The position numbers were made by a program, and so were the translations under genes. This document shows positions 4,592 to 6,507 of a stretch of DNA of 6,507 nucleotides, piece by piece. The notes below the pieces were generated by a model, which searched no databases, was not told the origin of the DNA, and saw only the letters and a list, made by a program, of their open reading frames with translations. The stretch spans positions 1 to 6,507 of the forward strand of contig DVLN01000116.1 in assembly GCA_018715465.1 (NCBI GenBank), in the 5' to 3' direction. Source of the stretch: Candidatus Faecivivens stercorigallinarum. Its GTDB lineage: Bacteria > Bacillota > Clostridia > Oscillospirales > Ruminococcaceae. The stretch's first letter is position 1, and each line of letters begins with the position of its first letter.

Positions 4592-6391
4592 TTGAAATCA
4601 GGCAGCAATACAGGCATGGTGGGTGGCCACCATGTCGGACGATATATTCAGTGGATTTTTAATGTGGTGGTGCTGGTGGCTCTGGCATTGTCTGTCGCGT
4701 TAAACTGTTCGTTGTACCGGGCGATTGAGAGTTTGTCACTAGAGGATATTGAAGGGGTATCTTATTTTGAGGAACAGGAGAACCTTTTTGACCCGGAGGG
4801 GTGCGAGGACTTTTTTTATGATTATGACGGATCGGTCATAGAAGCACAAAACGGCAGCGTGATGAGCAACTGGATTCCCTGCTCGGCTGGCCAGCAGATC
4901 ACCCGCAACGGCATTGCAACCAACGTAGTCTGCTATTTTGACGCGGACAAAAACTTTTTGCAGCGGGTGGACAGTTATGGACTGGCGACCATCACCGTCC
5001 CGGATGATGACGCGATCGCGTACGTGCGGATGGCGGTTCAGGTGGCAGACAGCCGGATGATTGTCTATGGAGATCAGATTTCGGATACAGCAGCTGGCGG
5101 GGATTACTATACGATTGACGAGCTGATGATTTCTGACCGGAATCTGGAGCAGGACCCAACCATTATTGAAAGCCCTGACGGGACCCAGTGGCGGATTGCG
5201 GTGGCGGATGATGGAAGTATCTCAGCGGTCGATGTCACCGGTACGCTGTCGGCTTCTGAGCTGCCGGAAGATTTTCCGCAGTATACCATCACCGGCAGCA
5301 GCATTTCGGATGAAGACTTTCTGGTTAGCATGCGCGGAACGACCGACGCCGGATATAACTATATCTTTGTCATGACTCCGCAGGGGGATATCCGCTGGTA
5401 CAAGCAGGTTCCGGGGTATGCCTATAATTTTCGGAAGATTGTCTATGATGACGGTACCATCCGGTATGCCTATCAGCAGTACGATTCGGATGTTGAGAAT
5501 ATTAACGGCGGCATTACCTTTACTCATATTGTACTGATGGACGAGTCGTTTAATGTGATCAATGATAATATCCATCCGCTGGCGTATGGGTCGATTACCG
5601 AATCGGATTATGGCTGTGAAAATCATGACTATAAGATTCTGGCGGACGATCATTATATTCTGACGACTGTTACCCTTTCAATGGCGGAAAATGTGCCCGG
5701 ATATGAAGGAAAGCAGATTCCGGTTGTCAACGCGATTGTGCAGGAGCAGAAGGCTGGAGAAGTACTGATGCAGTGGGAGGCGATTGATCACCCCGAGCTG
5801 TATACAGCTTCGGTTTATAACAATGATTTCGGCGCATTGGTTGATGACCCCGATGCACAGTATACCGATTATGTGCATATCAACTCGGTTGCAGTCGACC
5901 CGGAAAGTTATGATCTGCTGATCAGCTGCCGGTCGATCGGCCTGATCAAGCTGGAACGGGAGACCGGCGACATCCTGTGGATGATGGGCCGGGGAAGAAA
6001 CGACATAGCAGGACTGGCTGACGAACAGATCGGGTTGTATCAGCATGATGTCCGGTATCTGGAAGATGGTTCCATTACGATCTTTGACAATTCGGGCGGG
6101 GTGGACAGCACTTCCAGAGTTTGCCGTTACTGGATTGATGAGGAAAACAAAAAACTGGAAAGTTTTGAGGAATTGACAACCGAATATAAGTCTACTTCAA
6201 TGGGATGTGCCGGGCTGGTAGACGATCAGACCGACACCTATCTGATCTGTTATGGCGGCGGTATTGCTGATTTTGCATTTGAGGAACGGGATTTCAGCAC
6301 CGGTCAGGTTAATATGCAGCTGGAATTTGACAACGGTGATACCCTTTACCGGATCTTCCGGGGAACAGAGTATACGCCGGTCGGGGAATAA
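4592..6391 (+). CDS. Membrane-anchored arylsulfotransferase (ASST)-family protein
   Basis: A 599-residue protein starting at TTG. Residues about 18-42 form an uncleaved-looking membrane anchor, so the rest should lie outside the cell. Residues about 78-165 look like a beta-sandwich module (PCSAGQQIT, CYFDADKNF, TITVPDDDAIAYVRM). The C-terminal part (about 235-595) resembles ASST beta-propellers, which move sulfate from one phenolic ester to another phenol through a sulfo-histidine without PAPS. Candidate active-site residues are His345 (ENHDY), His429 (YVHIN), Arg447 (SCRS) and His485 (YQHDV). These correspond to His252, His356, Arg374 and His436 of E. coli AssT; the 18-residue spacing of the middle pair is the same. 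TGDILWMMGR (458-467) is another family signature. It is a single-gene transcription unit. Family membership is firm; real sulfotransferase activity and substrate are inferred, since relatives with other roles exist. Confidence 0.9.
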   Translation: MKSGSNTGMVGGHHVGRYIQWIFNVVVLVALALSVALNCSLYRAIESLSLEDIEGVSYFEEQENLFDPEGCEDFFYDYDGSVIEAQNGSVMSNWIPCSAGQQITRNGIATNVVCYFDADKNFLQRVDSYGLATITVPDDDAIAYVRMAVQVADSRMIVYGDQISDTAAGGDYYTIDELMISDRNLEQDPTIIESPDGTQWRIAVADDGSISAVDVTGTLSASELPEDFPQYTITGSSISDEDFLVSMRGTTDAGYNYIFVMTPQGDIRWYKQVPGYAYNFRKIVYDDGTIRYAYQQYDSDVENINGGITFTHIVLMDESFNVINDNIHPLAYGSITESDYGCENHDYKILADDHYILTTVTLSMAENVPGYEGKQIPVVNAIVQEQKAGEVLMQWEAIDHPELYTASVYNNDFGALVDDPDAQYTDYVHINSVAVDPESYDLLISCRSIGLIKLERETGDILWMMGRGRNDIAGLADEQIGLYQHDVRYLEDGSITIFDNSGGVDSTSRVCRYWIDEENKKLESFEELTTEYKSTSMGCAGLVDDQTDTYLICYGGGIADFAFEERDFSTGQVNMQLEFDNGDTLYRIFRGTEYTPVGE

Positions 6392-6465
6392 TTTTTCTGT
6401 GAACTGGAAAACTGCTGATAGACGGAAGATTAGGCCCAAAATAGAGGATTTTACAGAAAATTCTG
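6390..6465. repeat. Inverted repeats in the downstream non-coding end
   Basis: AATTTTTCTGT (6390-6400) is the reverse complement of ACAGAAAATT (6453-6462) apart from one extra T, with 52 bases between. The right copy also lies in a near-palindrome, CAGAA-AA-TTCTG (6454-6465). No gene is visible in 6392-6507 and there is no compact stem with a T-tract, so this is not a clear terminator. The right-hand palindrome could be an operator for a gene beyond the window. Confidence 0.25.
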
Positions 6466-6507
6466 AATGTAGGTTTGTCAAACATATTGGACAGAGAACT
6501 CCAAGGG

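Noticed and set aside
5222..5653. 143-residue minus-strand frame
   Set aside because: Antisense to the ASST-type domain, without family features.
1..6507. CRISPR array, tRNA, rRNA, insertion sequence or attachment sites
   Set aside because: No regularly spaced repeats, no cloverleaf or ribosomal sequence recognised, and no transposase or integrase motifs in any frame examined.

Overview
The window looks like chromosome of a moderately GC-rich, Gram-positive, endospore-forming anaerobe of the Clostridia (an Oscillospiraceae/Ruminococcaceae-type gut organism would fit). The reasons are a complete SpoIIP engulfment hydrolase, AgrA/AgrC-type two-component signalling, strong AGGAGG ribosome binding sites and sigma-A promoters. 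Genus and species cannot be read from the sequence.

Left block (about 30-3125, plus strand): one apparent operon. An extended -10 promoter at 35-40 precedes two tandem genes for macrophage migration inhibitory factor (MIF)/tautomerase-superfamily proteins (108-449 and 470-817). The second overlaps by 8 bases a LytTR response regulator (810-1514), followed at 12 bases by a six- to seven-helix GHKL sensor kinase (1527-2876). A strong intrinsic terminator for this strand lies at 3082-3125. No AgrB or AgrD gene is present between the promoter and the terminator, so the tautomerase genes occupy the place where a peptide signal cassette is usually found.

Middle block (2848-4405, minus strand): spoIIP, then a small single-pass membrane protein gene that is probably co-transcribed with it. 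The small gene converges on the kinase gene: their 3' ends overlap by 29 bases, and the terminator of the left operon lies inside the small gene's coding sequence. The plus-strand operon should therefore make RNA antisense to nearly all of the small gene.

Right block (4529-6391, plus strand): a near-consensus sigma-A promoter and an AGGAGG-led TTG start drive a 599-residue membrane-anchored protein. It has an N-terminal beta-rich region and a C-terminal arylsulfotransferase (ASST)-type domain that retains the expected His/His/Arg/His residues. The last 116 bases hold no gene, only inverted repeats.

The most noteworthy element is the MIF-MIF-LytTR-GHKL operon: tautomerase paralogs that appear to be regulated with, or to take part in, an Agr-like signalling system. 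The overlapping convergent arrangement with the spoIIP-linked small gene and the anchored sulfotransferase-like protein come next.
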